Shown piece by piece: positions 7,218 to 13,886 of a stretch of 13,905 nucleotides of DNA. Below the pieces are notes generated by a model. That model was not told where the DNA came from. It worked only from the letters and a program-made list of their open reading frames with translations, and searched no databases. This DNA comes from Acidobacteriota bacterium (lineage in GTDB: Bacteria; Acidobacteriota; Terriglobia; UBA7540), in contig JAKAWO010000043.1 of assembly GCA_021827255.1 (NCBI GenBank), positions 1 through 13,905 on the forward strand. The letters are read 5' to 3'. The position numbers were made by a program, and so were the translations under genes. Every line of letters starts with the position of its first letter. Position 1 is the stretch's first letter.

Positions 7218-7772
7218 ATGTCGAGGATTGGCAAAAAACCTATCGAAGTGCCGGCCGGGATCACGGTGGAGACCGAAGTCGCCTCAGTGCTTGTCAAGGG
7301 ACCCAAGGGCGCTTTAACCGTCTCGTTGCCCCGGGGAATCCATGTGGAGCGGAAGGATGGCTTTCTGGTTGCGTCGCGGGAGCGAGACGAGTTGAGCGCT
7401 CTGCACGGCTTGGTGCGCAGTCTGGTGGCGAGCGCGGTGCATGGCGTGACGAAGGGTTTCGAGAAGCACCTCGATATTGTCGGCATCGGGTATCGGGCTG
7501 AGGTCAAAGGTAAGGTTTTGGTGTTGACCCTTGGCTATTCACATCCGGTCGAATTTCCGATCCCCGAAGGAATTTCGATTACCATTGAAAAGCAGACGCA
7601 TTTGGTCGTGAGCGGCGCCGATAAGCAGCTGGTTGGTGCGGTCGCTGCCAAAATTCGAGGGCTGCGCCCGCCAGACCCATACAAGAACAAGGGGATTCGC
7701 TACACCGGCGAGCGGCTCAAGAAGAAGGTCGGCAAGGCTGCCGCCGCCGCCGGAGGGGCCGCCAAGGCCTAG
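7218..7772 (+). CDS. rplF: 50S ribosomal protein L6
   Basis: L6 lies at the base of the L7/L12 stalk near the factor-binding site and the sarcin-ricin loop. The 184-residue product consists of two repeated alpha/beta domains. It has [18 protein letters not shown] at the start, the inter-domain segment [20 protein letters not shown], and the signature [19 protein letters not shown] in the second domain. A short Ala-rich tail (residues 172-184, [13 protein letters not shown]) extends past the usual end. ATG 7218 follows a purine-rich AGGGAAG 12 bases after the rpsH stop region. rplR follows after 29 bases. Confidence 0.97.
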   Translation: MSRIGKKPIEVPAGITVETEVASVLVKGPKGALTVSLPRGIHVERKDGFLVASRERDELSALHGLVRSLVASAVHGVTKGFEKHLDIVGIGYRAEVKGKVLVLTLGYSHPVEFPIPEGISITIEKQTHLVVSGADKQLVGAVAAKIRGLRPPDPYKNKGIRYTGERLKKKVGKAAAAAGGAAKA

Positions 7773-7801
7773 ACCGGAACGAGGAATCAGGAGCGCGTTC
7801 G

Positions 7802-8164
7802 ATGATCAAGCTGGCTTCCAAAAATGTACGTCGCCAGAGGATTCACGCGCGAATTCGCCCTCAAGCCAAGGCGGAGGTTCCGCGGCTGAATGTTTTTCGG
7901 TCGTTGAATCATATTTACGCCCAGGTGGTGGATGACGTGCGCGGCCAAACCCTGGTGTCAGCGTCGTCGCTCGACCGTGAAGTCCGCGCCACGCTGAAGA
8001 CCGGAGGCAATCTTGCGGCCGCCCGGCAAATCGGCAAGATTCTGGCAGAGCGCGCCAAGGCCGCGGGCATTGAAAAAGTGGTCTTCGACCGTGGAGGCTA
8101 CACGTACCACGGCCGCATCAAGGCGCTGGCGGACGAGGCCCGTGCCGGAGGGTTGAAGTGTTGA
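7802..8164 (+). CDS. rplR: 50S ribosomal protein L18
   Basis: L18 binds 5S rRNA and with L5 brings it into the central protuberance. At 120 residues it has family length. It shows a basic arm [20 protein letters not shown], then [20 protein letters not shown], a helix with [20 protein letters not shown] and the signature [20 protein letters not shown]. The protein ends GGLKC where most end in a GL(K/E)F-type residue pair; this is a small oddity. AGGAG at 7789-7793 precedes ATG 7802 by eight bases. Confidence 0.97.
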   Translation: MIKLASKNVRRQRIHARIRPQAKAEVPRLNVFRSLNHIYAQVVDDVRGQTLVSASSLDREVRATLKTGGNLAAARQIGKILAERAKAAGIEKVVFDRGGYTYHGRIKALADEARAGGLKC

Positions 8165-8186
8165 AAGACTCAGAGGGAGGTTCCCG

Positions 8187-8684
8187 TTGGGCTTGGGTGT
8201 GGATCCCAATACGCTGCAGTTGAAGGATCAGGTGGTCTCGATCAACCGCGTCACCAAAGTGGTGAAAGGGGGCAAAAACCTCAGCTTCTCCGCTCTCGTG
8301 GTTGTGGGAGACGGTGCAGGACACGTCGGTTACGGGACGGGCAAGGCGCGTGAAGTGCCGATTGCGATTCGCAAGGGCATTGAAGCGGCCAAGAAGTCCT
8401 TGCAAAAGGTCAACATCACCGCCACGACGATTCCCCATATGGTGATCGGCCATTTCGGTTCCGGAAGGGTTTTGCTGAAGCCGGCTCAAGAGGGAACGGG
8501 AGTGATTGCCGGGGGTGCGGTGCGGGCCGTCTTGGAGATGGCTGGCATCCAGAACGTTCTGACCAAGTCCCTCGGCACTACGAACCCACACAACGTCGTT
8601 AAAGCGACCATGGCCGCGCTTCTGGGCTTGCGCAGTGGCGAAGAGGTCGCCGCCCTGCGGGGCAAAACTCCCCAGGAGATCTAG
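8187..8684 (+). CDS. rpsE: 30S ribosomal protein S5
   Basis: S5 lies near the mRNA entry site with S3 and S4 and influences decoding accuracy. The 165-residue product has the double-stranded-RNA-binding-like domain ([20 protein letters not shown] then [20 protein letters not shown]) and the carboxyl domain with [40 protein letters not shown] and the [18 protein letters not shown] end. The start is TTG 8187, six bases after GGGAGG (8175-8180); no ATG or GTG precedes the conserved region in a suitable place. It is one of three TTG starts in the cluster. Confidence 0.97.
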   Translation: MGLGVDPNTLQLKDQVVSINRVTKVVKGGKNLSFSALVVVGDGAGHVGYGTGKAREVPIAIRKGIEAAKKSLQKVNITATTIPHMVIGHFGSGRVLLKPAQEGTGVIAGGAVRAVLEMAGIQNVLTKSLGTTNPHNVVKATMAALLGLRSGEEVAALRGKTPQEI

Positions 8685-8697
8685 GCGAAGTCATAGC

Positions 8698-9195
8698 ATG
8701 TCGGAGACAAGACAAACCGTTTATATTCAATGGATTCGGAGCGGAATTGGATTTCCGCGCCGCCAGAAGGAAGCCGTCCGAAGTTTGGGCTTGAGACGGC
8801 TTAACCAGATCGTCGAGCGCCCGGACACCCCGCCGATTCGAGGGTTGGTGGCAAGAGTATCCCACTTGGTTCAGATTGTTGAGCCACCGGTGGCGTTCCG
8901 TGGCTTGGCCCTTGCCGAATACGGGATCGTTGCCGTCGAGCGCAAACCCGTAACCGGGCCGGCGGGGGAAGAGCCGGCTAAGTTAGCTGCTGTCGAGAGC
9001 GTAGCAAGCTCTTCGGCGGCCGAGATAGCCTCTGCCTCTCCGGCGAATCCGGACCAAACTGCTGAACCACCCGCAGCGGAGAAGACGAAGAAGGGTAAGG
9101 CGAAGGCCGAGGCCGGCAAGCCCAAGGCCACGTCCAAACCGAAAGCCAAATCCTCGCCCTCGCAGGCGAAAAAGGCCGCAAAAGGCAAGAAGTAG
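8698..9195 (+). CDS. rpmD: 50S ribosomal protein L30 with long charged C-terminal tail
   Basis: L30 is normally a compact protein of about 60 residues on the large subunit. Here the core is at residues 6-62: QTVYIQWIRSGIGFPRRQKE, then LGLRRLNQIVERPDTPPIRG and LVARVSHLVQIVE. The frame then runs on without a stop for another 103 residues. Residues 63-90 are mixed (PPVAFRGLALAEYGIVAVER). Residues 91-128 are rich in Ala, Glu, Ser and Pro. Residues 129-165 contain 15 lysines with Ala, Pro and Ser, resembling histone-H1-like or AlgP-like tails. ATG 8698 has only a weak binding site (AGGCGAAG). Position between rpsE and rplO confirms the L30 identity. The tail's function is unknown. Confidence 0.92.
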   Translation: MSETRQTVYIQWIRSGIGFPRRQKEAVRSLGLRRLNQIVERPDTPPIRGLVARVSHLVQIVEPPVAFRGLALAEYGIVAVERKPVTGPAGEEPAKLAAVESVASSSAAEIASASPANPDQTAEPPAAEKTKKGKAKAEAGKPKATSKPKAKSSPSQAKKAAKGKK

Positions 9196-9201
9196 GTCAG
9201 G

Positions 9202-9654
9202 ATGGCTCTCCACATTGGAACACTTCTGGCGCCCCGCGGGGCTCACAAGCCCCCCAAACGCATTGGGCAAGGTATAGGTTCCGGGCACGGCAAAACGGCC
9301 ACGCGAGGCTCCAAAGGGCAGCGCTCGAGGGCCGGATCGCGCCGACGGCCGGGGTTCGAGGGCGGCCAGATGCCGCTTCACCGCCGTCTGCCGAAGCGAG
9401 GCTTCACGAATATCTTCAAGCGGCGGTTTGCCACGGTTAACTTGTCGGATCTGGCGGAGTTCGGGCCTTCAGAGAAAATCACTCCCCAGCTCTTGCAGCA
9501 ACGCGGCTTGGTGCGCCGCTTGGGCGACGGCCTAAAGATTCTTGGCGAGGGCGAGCTGAAGGCGCCCCTGGAGATTCGCGCCCATCGCTTCTCGAAGTCA
9601 GCGCTTGAAAAGATTCGAAAGGCAGGCGGGAAGGCTGAGGTCCTCTCGGCATGA
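9202..9654 (+). CDS. rplO: 50S ribosomal protein L15
   Basis: L15 is a late-assembly 23S rRNA binder with a long basic amino-terminal extension reaching into the subunit. The 150-residue product has GQGIGSGHGKTATRGSKGQR, the motif PGFEGGQMPLHRRLPKRGF, and a carboxyl domain with VNLSDLAEF, GLKILGEGELKAPLEIRAHR and FSKSALEKIRKAGGKAEVL. ATG 9202 is served by a weak TAGGT/CAGG sequence overlapping the end of rpmD. The stop overlaps secY as ATGATG, so secY translation is likely coupled to this gene. Confidence 0.97.
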   Translation: MALHIGTLLAPRGAHKPPKRIGQGIGSGHGKTATRGSKGQRSRAGSRRRPGFEGGQMPLHRRLPKRGFTNIFKRRFATVNLSDLAEFGPSEKITPQLLQQRGLVRRLGDGLKILGEGELKAPLEIRAHRFSKSALEKIRKAGGKAEVLSA

Positions 9655-11060
9655 TGGAGAATCTCAAAAGCCTCACCGAGATTCCGGACCTGCGGAAGCG
9701 CATCACCTTCACCCTGCTGATGCTTGCCGTGTATCGGCTGGGAGCTTTTGTTCCCACGCCAGGGATCAATTCGGCCGTCCTGGCGCAGGCCTTTAGCCAG
9801 TTGGGGGGAACCCTTTTCGGCCTGCTATCCATGTTTTCGGGGGGCAGCTTGGGGCGCTTGACCGTCTTCGCCCTGGGCATCATGCCGTACATTACCGCCT
9901 CCATTATCCTTCAGTTGCTCGGAGTGGTCTCGCCGACGCTCGAGAAACTGCAGAAGGAAGGCGAGCTCGGACAGAAGAAAATCACCGAATACACTCGTTG
10001 GCTGACCGTCGGTCTGGGAGCTTTTCAGGGACTCGGGATTGCCATCGCGCTGGAACGGCAAACCAGCGCCCAGATGCCGTTGGTCATTCATCCGGGCCCG
10101 GGGTTCGTTTTCACCACGGTCGTCACGCTGACCACCGGCGCGGTTTTCGTGATGTGGCTGGGCGAGCAGATTACCGCTCGGGGCATCGGCAACGGCGCGT
10201 CACTGCTGATTTTTGCCGGCATTGTGGACCGGATGCCCAGCGCGATTGCCGGTATTTATCAAAACCTCTTTGTGACTCACGTGTGGAGCTTTCCGCTCTT
10301 CCTGGTCTTGCTGGCCTTCATGCTGGTCATCATCGCGTTTATCGTTCTCGTCGAGCGGGGCGAGCGGCGCATTCCGATCCAATACGCCAAGCGCGTGGTC
10401 GGCCGCAAAGTATTGGGCGGAGTTTCCACGCACTTGCCGCTCAAGGTCAACAGCGGCGGCGTCATGCCGATCATTTTTGCGGTTTCGCTGCTGACGTTTC
10501 CCCAAACCATTGGCCTATTCTTTGGGAAAACGGCGATCTTGGGGAAGGCGCTCGGCTGGTTCGGAAGCGCGTTCCGATTCGGCGAGCCTCTTTACGAGTT
10601 GACGTACGTTCTCCTGATCATTTTCTTCGCGCACTTCTACTTGTCGATTATTTATAATCCCGATGACGTGGCCGATAACGTTCGCAAGCAAGGCGGATTT
10701 ATTCCTGGTATCCGCCCCGGTAAACGCACGGCCGATTATGTGGATGAAATTTTGACCAAAATCACCTGGGTGGGCGGGTTTTACCTGGCCATCATTGCCT
10801 GGATTCCCGACGCGATGATCGCCGGCCTGCGACTTAACGATCTTCCCACCTGGCTGGGGGGCGCCTGGTTTGACGCGCATGCGCCCGGGTGGATGTTGCA
10901 CGGCCTCAATCTGAACTTTTACTTTGGGGGCACCTCGCTGCTGATTGTCGTGGGTGTGGCGATGGACACGATTCAGCAGGTGGAAGCCCAACTGATTATG
11001 CGCCATTACGAAGGTTTCCTGAAGAAGGGGCGCGTACGGGGACGTCGTGCTGCCTCGTGA
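9651..11060 (+). CDS. secY: protein translocase channel subunit SecY
   Basis: SecY is the pore of the SecYEG translocon in the inner membrane, through which SecA or ribosomes push unfolded proteins. The 469-residue product has the usual ten hydrophobic segments. The opening is IPDLRKRITFTLLMLAVYRL. The plug and second-segment region contains LFSMFSGG-like sequence (LLSMFSGGSLGRLTVFALGI) and MPYITASIILQLL. The cytoplasmic loop QYAKRVVGRK and the C5 loop GGFIPGIRPGKRTADYV are present; Arg355 in the latter matches the arginine essential in E. coli (Arg357). The carboxyl end (MRHYEGFLKKGRVRGR) is basic and cytoplasmic. ATG 9651 overlaps rplO; ATG 9654 is an equivalent choice. Confidence 0.97.
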   Translation: MMENLKSLTEIPDLRKRITFTLLMLAVYRLGAFVPTPGINSAVLAQAFSQLGGTLFGLLSMFSGGSLGRLTVFALGIMPYITASIILQLLGVVSPTLEKLQKEGELGQKKITEYTRWLTVGLGAFQGLGIAIALERQTSAQMPLVIHPGPGFVFTTVVTLTTGAVFVMWLGEQITARGIGNGASLLIFAGIVDRMPSAIAGIYQNLFVTHVWSFPLFLVLLAFMLVIIAFIVLVERGERRIPIQYAKRVVGRKVLGGVSTHLPLKVNSGGVMPIIFAVSLLTFPQTIGLFFGKTAILGKALGWFGSAFRFGEPLYELTYVLLIIFFAHFYLSIIYNPDDVADNVRKQGGFIPGIRPGKRTADYVDEILTKITWVGGFYLAIIAWIPDAMIAGLRLNDLPTWLGGAWFDAHAPGWMLHGLNLNFYFGGTSLLIVVGVAMDTIQQVEAQLIMRHYEGFLKKGRVRGRRAAS

Positions 11061-11077
11061 TGCTTTGAGGGAACCTG

Positions 11078-11734
11078 ATGAAGGCCCAGGCTTTGGTTTT
11101 CATGGGGGCGCCCGGAGCGGGCAAGGGGACTCAAGCGCGCAAAGTGGCGACGGAGTTCGCTATTCCGCATATTTCGACCGGAGAGATTTTGCGGGAGGCT
11201 GTCGCCGGCGGCGCGCCTTTGGGGCTCGCGGCGAAGGAAAAGATGGACGCTGGGATGCTGGTGCCCGATGCCATCATGTGCAAGATTGTGGAGGAACGGG
11301 TCAGCCGGGAGGATTGCCGGAACGGGTTCATCTTGGACGGGTTCCCCCGTACCCTGGGCCAGGCTCGCTTTATGGATGAAATGTTGCAGCGGCAGGATCG
11401 CATGAGGCTGCTGGTCCTGAACCTTCAAGTCGAACCCGTGCTTCTGATGAAACGGCTGACGGGGCGCCGAACCTGCCCGGTTTGCGGGAGGATTTACAAT
11501 ATGTTTTTTAATCCGCCCGCAAACGATTCGGTGTGTGATTTGGACCGCGCGCGCTTGATCGAGCGCGCCGACGACAAAGAGGATGCCATTCGCCATCGGC
11601 TGGCGGCCTATGATCGTGACACCTCCCCTCTGATTGACTATTATGAAGATAGAGGGGTTCTGCATAACGTCAACGGGAGTCGCGATCCCGAGGCCATCGC
11701 CAAGGAGTTGCACGGATTTTTAAGAACCGCATGA
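11078..11734 (+). CDS. adk: adenylate kinase with zinc-type LID domain
   Basis: Adenylate kinase converts ATP plus AMP to two ADP in the cytoplasm. The 218-residue product has the P-loop GAPGAGKGTQ (residues 10-19), the AMP-binding segment ISTGEILREAV, and DGFPRTLGQA at residues 87-96. It is the long form. The LID domain holds Cys133, Cys136, Cys153 and Asp156 (C-x2-C-x16-C-x2-D), the same ligand pattern as the zinc-binding enzyme of Bacillus subtilis. The LID-closing ERADDKEDAIRHRL follows. GAGGG at 11067-11071 is six bases before ATG 11078. The gene overlaps map by four bases; secY-adk-map is a common order. Confidence 0.98.
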   Translation: MKAQALVFMGAPGAGKGTQARKVATEFAIPHISTGEILREAVAGGAPLGLAAKEKMDAGMLVPDAIMCKIVEERVSREDCRNGFILDGFPRTLGQARFMDEMLQRQDRMRLLVLNLQVEPVLLMKRLTGRRTCPVCGRIYNMFFNPPANDSVCDLDRARLIERADDKEDAIRHRLAAYDRDTSPLIDYYEDRGVLHNVNGSRDPEAIAKELHGFLRTA

Positions 11735-12477
11735 TCGTATGCAAGTCACCGGCGGAAATCGAAAAGATGCGGCGGAGTGGTCATGCGACGCGGCAGATTC
11801 TCGAGGAAGCAAAACGTCTGGTTCGGCCCGGCGTGAGCACGCTCGACCTGGAGCGGTACGTGGAGCGGCGCCTTCGGGAGATGGGCGCTCAGCCGGCTTT
11901 CAAGGGTTACCGCGGCTATCCTTGCTGCATGTGCACCTCGGTGAATGACGAGATTGTTCATGGCATCCCCTCCCACCGGCGGCTGAAGGAGGGCGACATC
12001 ATCAGCCTCGACTTGGGCGTGGTGATTGACGGTTACTACTCCGATGCCGCGATGACGGTGCCCGTCGGCGAAATTTCGGATTCCTTGAAGCGGCTGCTGC
12101 GGGTGACGGAGGAATCGGTCGAGCTGGCCGTCCAGCAGGCGCGGGTCGGCAAGCGGGTAGGTGACATTTCGGCGGCGATTCAACAGCACGCGGAGAAAAA
12201 CGGGTTTGCGGTGGTTCGAGATCTGTGCGGCCACGGCATTGGCCGACAGCTCCACGAGGAGCCTCAGGTGCCGAATTTCGGGCGTGCAGGATACGGGCCC
12301 GCGCTTAAGGAGGGAATGGTGGTCGCCATTGAAGCGATGGTCAACGCCGGCGGATATGCCATGAAGGTTGCCGACGACCACTGGACTGCATTGACCACCG
12401 ACGGGTCCTGCTCGGCCCATTTCGAGCAGGTGGTAGCGATCACACGCAATGGGCCGGACCGACTGACCCAACTCTGA
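11731..12477 (+). CDS. map: type I methionine aminopeptidase
   Basis: This cytosolic metalloenzyme removes the initiator methionine from nascent proteins when the second residue is small. The 248-residue product has the pita-bread fold signatures and all five metal ligands: Asp94 (ISLDLG), Asp105 (YYSDAAMT), His168 (CGHGIG), Glu201 (VVAIEAMVN) and Glu232 (AHFEQVV). Substrate-side His77 is in [10 protein letters not shown]. No amino-terminal zinc-finger extension is present, so it is the short type I form. The residue after Glu201 is Ala where most homologues have Pro. Translation starts at ATG 11731 overlapping the adk stop. No good binding site is visible, which suggests coupling. Confidence 0.98.
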   Translation: MIVCKSPAEIEKMRRSGHATRQILEEAKRLVRPGVSTLDLERYVERRLREMGAQPAFKGYRGYPCCMCTSVNDEIVHGIPSHRRLKEGDIISLDLGVVIDGYYSDAAMTVPVGEISDSLKRLLRVTEESVELAVQQARVGKRVGDISAAIQQHAEKNGFAVVRDLCGHGIGRQLHEEPQVPNFGRAGYGPALKEGMVVAIEAMVNAGGYAMKVADDHWTALTTDGSCSAHFEQVVAITRNGPDRLTQL

Positions 12478-12533
12478 GGTGGCCGGGATGGTTCGGGCTG
12501 CCCGACGGGCGGAGGAATTTTAGAAGAAGGTTT

Positions 12534-12752
12534 ATGGCAAAGGAAGAGGCAATTGAGGTGATGGCGACGGTGATTGAGCCGCTCCCCAACGCGATGTTCC
12601 GGGTTGAGCTCGAAAACAAGCACCGCGTCCTGGCTCATATTTCGGGCAAGATGCGGAAGAATTTCATTCGGATTCTTCCCGGCGATAAGGTGGCGGTCGA
12701 ACTTTCGCCGTATGATTTGACGCGGGGCAGAATCGTTTACCGTTACAAATAA
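12534..12752 (+). CDS. infA: translation initiation factor IF-1
   Basis: IF-1 is a small OB-fold (S1-like) protein that occupies the A site of the small subunit during initiation and works with IF-2 and IF-3. The 72-residue product is full family length with [40 protein letters not shown], then [20 protein letters not shown] and [15 protein letters not shown] 12534 follows GAAGG (12526-12530) closely; a further GGAGG at 12511-12515 lies at the foot of a small GC-rich hairpin (12498-12512). A terminator-like hairpin follows the stop. Confidence 0.98.
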   Translation: MAKEEAIEVMATVIEPLPNAMFRVELENKHRVLAHISGKMRKNFIRILPGDKVAVELSPYDLTRGRIVYRYK

Positions 12753-12759
12753 GCGGCTG

Positions 12760-12787
12760 GTCCGTTCCCCCCGGACGGGCGTTTTTT
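12760..12787 (+). terminator. possible intrinsic terminator or attenuator between infA and rpmJ
   Basis: GTCCGT (12760-12765) pairs with ACGGGC (12775-12780), including one G-T pair, around a nine-base loop of mostly C. One G and six T (12782-12787) follow. An alternative five-base-pair stem, GTCCG/CGGAC at 12760-12764 and 12772-12776, uses the same region. This is the only place in the window where a GC stem is followed directly by a run of six T. A second weak stem, AGGC/GCCT at 12794-12807, runs into TTTT. It might end or attenuate transcription before rpmJ-rpsM-rpsK; strength cannot be judged without folding and RNA data. Confidence 0.5.
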
Positions 12788-12825
12788 GGCCGGAGGCCCA
12801 GGAGCCTTTTACCGCGAGGGATGCC

Positions 12826-12939
12826 ATGAAGGTTCGGTCGTCGGTTCGAAAAATTTGCAGCAAGTGCAAGATCGTGCGTCGCCGCGGCGTGGTGCGGGTG
12901 ATCTGTGAGAATCCTAAGCACAAGCAGCGGCAAGGGTAG
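12826..12939 (+). CDS. rpmJ: 50S ribosomal protein L36, zinc-binding form
   Basis: L36 is the smallest large-subunit protein and stabilises 23S rRNA folds near the base of the L7/L12 region. Translation of this short frame gives 37 residues: [20 protein letters not shown] then [17 protein letters not shown]. It carries Cys11, Cys14, Cys27 and His32, the zinc knuckle of the C+ form. GAGGG at 12816-12820 is five bases before ATG 12826. The preceding ATG 12821 gives only a two-codon frame (ATG CCA TGA) and is not the start. infA upstream and rpsM downstream are the standard neighbours. Confidence 0.97.
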   Translation: MKVRSSVRKICSKCKIVRRRGVVRVICENPKHKQRQG

Positions 12940-12965
12940 CGAGCGGAGCCGGGCCGGATTCCGCC

Positions 12966-12982
12966 CTGCCTGGGGTCGGCAG
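12966..12982 (+). promoter_or_regulatory. small hairpin in rpsM leader
   Basis: CTGCC (12966-12970) and GGCAG (12978-12982) pair perfectly around TGGGGTC in the 82-base gap between rpmJ and rpsM, the longest gap in the window. No T run follows. In E. coli the leader before rpsM holds the S4-bound pseudoknot that controls the alpha operon, so this gap is where a similar element would be. I cannot show a pseudoknot by eye, and short GC stems arise by chance in such DNA. Nothing else is recognisable in the gap except the rpsM ribosome binding site. Confidence 0.25.
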
Positions 12983-13021
12983 AAATCCCGGTGAGGAAGC
13001 GGGCGGTGGGGAGGCAACAGG

Positions 13022-13408
13022 ATGGCCAGAATTGCGGGCGTTGATTTACCGGTCAAGAAGCGCGCGGAAATCGGCTTGACATACATCTACGGCATTGGGC
13101 GCCCAAGATCCCTTTCGATTTTGGCGCGGGCGGCTGTGGATCCCAACAAGAAGGTGAAGGACCTCACCGACGAAGAAGTCAACCACATCCGCCAGATCAT
13201 TGAAGAAGAAGGGGGTGTGGAAGGCGACCTGCGCAAGGAACTCGGTCTCAATGTGCGCCGGCTGATCGAAATCGGCTCTTATCGAGGGATGCGGCATCGC
13301 AGGAACCTCCCGGTGAGAGGTCAGCGCACCCACACCAACGCGCGGACCCGCAAAGGCCCTCGTAAGGGCACGATCGCCAACAAGAAACGGGCCACGGCGA
13401 AGACTTAG
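13022..13408 (+). CDS. rpsM: 30S ribosomal protein S13
   Basis: S13 is in the head of the small subunit, forms bridges to L5 and the large subunit, and contacts P-site tRNA through its basic tail. The 128-residue product begins [20 protein letters not shown] and continues with [18 protein letters not shown]. It has the helix-hairpin-helix region with [20 protein letters not shown] and [20 protein letters not shown], and the hallmark end [20 protein letters not shown] followed by [14 protein letters not shown] 13022 is seven bases after GGGGAGG (13008-13014). It opens the alpha-type block. Confidence 0.98.
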   Translation: MARIAGVDLPVKKRAEIGLTYIYGIGRPRSLSILARAAVDPNKKVKDLTDEEVNHIRQIIEEEGGVEGDLRKELGLNVRRLIEIGSYRGMRHRRNLPVRGQRTHTNARTRKGPRKGTIANKKRATAKT

Positions 13409-13476
13409 CGCGAAGTTCAGCCCCAGGGTTGCGGTTTTGAAGCTCCGGTTCCCAACCCCGCAGGTGATGGAGGGAT

Positions 13477-13884
13477 ATGGCGAAGGCAGCAGCCAAGACA
13501 AGCAAGAAGAAGGTCTTCAAGAAGAAGGAGCGGCGTGTCATTCCGCATGGGGTGGTGCATATCCGAGCGACGTTTAACAACACGATGATCAGCATTACGG
13601 ACCCCGACGGGCGGATTGTTTGCTGGGCGAGCGCCGGCTCGCTCGGCTTCAAGGGATCGCGGAAGGGAACGCCTTTTGCCGCCCAACAAGCTTCGGCGCG
13701 CGCGGGCAGCCTGGCGCGCGACCACGGCATGCGTTCCGTGGAAGTGCGGGTTAAAGGTCCGGGGGCGGGGCGGGAGTCCGCGATTCGCGCCTTGGCCTCC
13801 GCGGGCCTCGAGGTGCGCGGCATTAAGGATGTCACGCCCATCCCGCATAACGGTTGCCGCCCGCCGAAGCGACGGAGAGTGTAG
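13477..13884 (+). CDS. rpsK: 30S ribosomal protein S11
   Basis: S11 forms part of the platform of the small subunit near the E site and the anti-Shine-Dalgarno region. The 135-residue product has a lysine-rich start ([20 protein letters not shown]), then [40 protein letters not shown] and the near-invariant end [17 protein letters not shown]. The Asn in HNGCRPP is the site of isoaspartate formation in E. coli S11. It is about six residues longer than usual owing to the basic amino end. GGAGGG at 13469-13474 sits only three bases before ATG 13477; no other start fits. Confidence 0.98.
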   Translation: MAKAAAKTSKKKVFKKKERRVIPHGVVHIRATFNNTMISITDPDGRIVCWASAGSLGFKGSRKGTPFAAQQASARAGSLARDHGMRSVEVRVKGPGAGRESAIRALASAGLEVRGIKDVTPIPHNGCRPPKRRRV

Positions 13885-13886
13885 GA

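Noticed and set aside
9998..10657. A 219-codon plus-strand frame inside secY
   Set aside because: It overlaps the SecY coding sequence in another frame and is Arg/His/Gly-rich with no motif; SecY conservation explains the DNA.
12821..12829. Two-codon frame ATG CCA TGA overlapping the rpmJ start
   Set aside because: The ribosome binding site abuts this ATG but is well spaced for the rpmJ ATG; it is most likely chance.
13076..13104. TTGACA inside rpsM as a possible promoter -35 box
   Set aside because: No -10-like sequence occurs about 17 bases downstream (the region is GCGCCC), and it lies within conserved coding sequence.
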